64,000 nt of DNA, taken from Brienomyrus brachyistius. Its lineage: Eukaryota > Chordata > Actinopteri > Osteoglossiformes > Mormyridae. Position 1 is the stretch's first letter, and each line of letters starts with the position of its first letter. The notes below the pieces were generated by a model, which was given only the letters and a program-made list of their open reading frames with translations, was not told where the DNA came from and ran no database searches. The stretch is from the NCBI RefSeq assembly GCF_023856365.1, contig NC_064538.1, forward strand, positions 11,812,435 through 11,876,434, given 5' to 3'. Positions 61,348-64,000 of the stretch are shown piece by piece. The position numbers and the translations under genes are program-made.

Positions 61348-63592
61348 CATGCCAATGGTTTCAGCACACGCTGCATGGGAGTGTGCTGGGTGAACGATTA
61401 CAGAACAAGCCAGCAATCATTCAGTAGCATGGCGTTAATTGATCTTAGCCAACTTAGGCTGCCACTGCGCTGGGGCTAAGCTGAGGTACACTGGATGAGA
61501 CGACAGGTCAAAGGACACACACAATCATTTACAAAGGACCCTTAATGAAAGTACAGATCTTCGGATTATGTGAGGTAATTAAAGTACTAGGAGGAAACGC
61601 TCTTCAAACTTGACCTCTGACGGTGGGAGGCAACAGTGCTAACCACGGGCCACCCTAGCATTCATTTCTTTGTGCATTGTTCTTTGCACTGGGTGCGGCT
61701 GAATGAGCAAGTAGACTGAAGACCAATAAAATATCTTGAAACTTGATACAAACATATTCATAGATGATTGTTGCCACTCAAAGTAGGTCTGCCCAGTGAT
61801 CAAGGGAGAAGACAAAAGTATGATTGTATCACTACTGCAAATAATCGTTAAACTGAGATTCCTTGTCACAATTGTCTATATTCAATCTGTTACAAGTGCC
61901 CTCTTTAATACACACCACTGCCACCTGTATACTGTATTCAAAACGGTCCTCTTTGCAGACTCAGGTAACATTTCTTGGCTTACACTTATCTATAAAACTT
62001 TTTGGCTATTCACCCCCTAACCCAACTCAATTATTACTGACAATCTCCATAACCACATATAATACTCTGCCTTCCTCATATATTAGAATAAAGCCTACTA
62101 AACGTAGTACTCTCTGGCATGTTATCATTCCAACCTGCTGCTGCCAATGACTGGAATTCCTTACAGAACGCTCTGAAACAGTTTTAATTTTAATTATTTA
62201 ATTTTTTTTCCCAATTTTCAGCAAGTTCTTGCCAGGCTGTCATTGTAAATAAGAAACTGTTCTTAATGCTTTGCCTGGTAAAATAAAGGTTAATGAATGA
62301 AAATGAATGTATATTTTGAACCTTCGCGTCGATTTCTTGATCTATTGCTGTACCGTTTATCACCGACAGAGTTAAAATGTTACATTTTAGAAACTTTTCT
62401 GATTTGTTGATTAAAATTACTGTTTATCTAGCTTATGTTAAGCGCGCTACAATGCAAAATGCAGTGTAGCGTCTCTCAAATGTTAAAGTACTAAATGAGT
62501 AAAGAACCAAGTATCATTCTATGTTCTTCCACTTGAAGCTTTAAAAATAGATATGTTCACTTTTTTTGCAGAATGAGAGGAGTAGAACTGTGCAACATTC
62601 CAGATACTGACTCATCCTTGGTAGTTGAAGGCTGTTAATGCCTGTTAAATTTAAAACAGACAAAATTGAATTTAGTAGTTCTGCCATGTCAGTATTACAG
62701 TATTATTCATCAGGATCTGTGTGGCTGTTTTTTTTTAATCATCGTGTCCAGCAACGACGGAAAGGTGAAACATGAGTAGATTAATACCAGAAAGCTAGCT
62801 ATTAGAGTCTGAAATAGAGAAAATTGGTAACAGAGTCAGTAATGCTATGAAACATGAGATTCACTGGAAATGGGTTTGAAGACTCCTTCATCAAAATGTC
62901 ATAAGGACAAACACCTCACCTCACAAAGGAAGGACGCAACTTCTGAGAATCTACTGCTGCAAGCTAGATGACATGCATGCGACCTTTCTACAGATTCTTG
63001 TTGGAAACTTCCAAGCTTCATTCACAGTTAAGCTCCGACATTGTTTCAACATACTGCTAAAAGTTTTAATTAAACAAAACCAGCAGAATTCTGGATCGCC
63101 ACATCAAGATGACTAAAGGGTCTCAATTAGATGTTACCCTCCCGAATGCAATTCTGTTGGTTGGGAACATGTGAAAAACTCAAATTACAAATTCCAGATT
63201 CCCCTGTAGAGAAATTGCACATGTTCTCCTAGAGAGGCGAATCTAATTGTACAGCTGGGTCCCCCAGGGTACCTCAGGCAGGCAGATGTTACTGCATTTT
63301 GGTGTTTTCTGGTAAGCTGATGGACTGTATAAGTGGGCTTGAGGTTTTCCACCAGTGAATCAGCTGCCATCCCTGAGTGACACAGACTGATGGAACCCAG
63401 AAAGTAGGCCAGAAGAATACATGTTAATATCTATACTAATGTTACGCGCAAGTTACACCAAAACATTTTTACTCTGTCACAAAAAAAATAAATAAATAAA
63501 ATTAAGCTTTAGATTTCAGGATTATCTAGTACATGTAACATTAGCGCAAAGTTTACTGCCAATGCTTTTATGTGAACTCTGCTCCCTGAGGT

Positions 63593-63720
63593 AGGGCTGC
63601 GCGATGTGGGGAAAATATCTAATTGCGATTTTTCTGACAGAGAGATTTTTCATGCAAGAAATCTTACGGTAAATCTATATTGCATTCTGAACTTAAAATT
63701 AGCTGCATCAAAAACGTTAC
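63593..63720 (+). mobile_element. hAT transposon terminus (partial)
   Basis: AGGGCTGCGCGATGTGGGGA then AAATATCTAATTGCGATTTT is the start of a widespread fish hAT family. The rest is decayed or continues beyond recognition. Confidence 0.6.
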
Positions 63721-64000
63721 GGCAGTTTGCAAACGCTACAGATTATTTACAAGGTAATAAAACTTACATACATGTAAATGTATGTACAGAACAGAGAACA
63801 GAAAATCTCACTCCAGGCAGCTGACCAAAGTTGCCAACCCTGCGTTTTATTTTAAATGACAAGTGAAATGCAGTTTGACTGAAACGGCTTATTCCTTTGC
63901 TTTGTTACTCGGACAAATACAAAACGAATGAATAAACATTATATGCGTCACTTTTCGTATCTTTTCTAAACAAGGCCGCCTGCCCATACCCAACTATAAC

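Larger units (their letters stand above)
58490..64000 (-). other. bcap31: BCAP31 upstream intron (at least 5.5 kb)
   Basis: The expected preceding exon (ending in the RNLYIAGF region of TM3) was not found on the minus strand up to the window end. Contents recognised are the foldback MITE at 60021, a MITE at 60621, a hAT right half at about 61280, and a hAT terminus at 63593. Confidence 0.65.

Overview
The window is vertebrate nuclear DNA, almost certainly from a teleost fish. It has spliced genes with GT-AG introns, TATA- and AATAAA-type signals, long dinucleotide microsatellites, and many repeats typical of fish genomes: Tc1/mariner transposons with long inverted repeats, small hAT-type foldback elements (MITEs), and a tRNA-derived SINE ending in a GGATGG-type tail. 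No prokaryotic, viral, rRNA or CRISPR features were seen. The species cannot be told from the sequence.

Two protein-coding genes are present, tail to tail. (1) The creatine transporter gene slc6a8 (+ strand) is complete as a coding sequence: 13 coding exons from 12648 to 39597. All joins are GT-AG and phase-consistent, giving 1962 nt and a 653-residue SLC6 transporter ending in ESVM like the mammalian protein. (2) The 3' half of BCAP31 (- strand) follows: four coding exons from 58489 down to 46838. They encode the end of the third membrane segment, the coiled-coil tail and a C-terminal KKSD, an ER-retrieval-type dilysine signal. The upstream BCAP31 exons (N-terminus and first membrane segments) were not found and probably lie beyond 64000. 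The same tail-to-tail SLC6A8/BCAP31 pair exists in mammals (human Xq28), which supports both identifications.

Layout: 1-11.6 kb is intergenic DNA with transposon debris, including a 1.17-kb internally deleted Tc1-like element that landed in an (AT)n microsatellite. 11.6-12.65 kb holds the inferred slc6a8 promoter and 5' UTR. 12.65-39.6 kb is slc6a8, with a 10.8-kb first intron rich in repeats. 39.6-46.6 kb is the inter-gene spacer and the 3' UTRs. 46.6-64 kb is BCAP31 exons and introns, again with several MITEs and hAT remnants.

The two products are not in one pathway: SLC6A8 imports creatine with Na+ and Cl- at the plasma membrane, and BCAP31 is an ER membrane chaperone and sorting factor. 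I found no convincing new biological system. The most useful observations are: a hAT-type MITE 15 bp downstream of the slc6a8 stop codon; a 150-bp slc6a8 intron that is open and in frame; loss of the two AAVDG caspase-site motifs of human BCAP31; a BCAP31 splice acceptor whose pyrimidine tract is replaced by a (TG)n microsatellite; SINE and tail-only insertions with perfect target-site duplications; and several long hairpins and palindromes.
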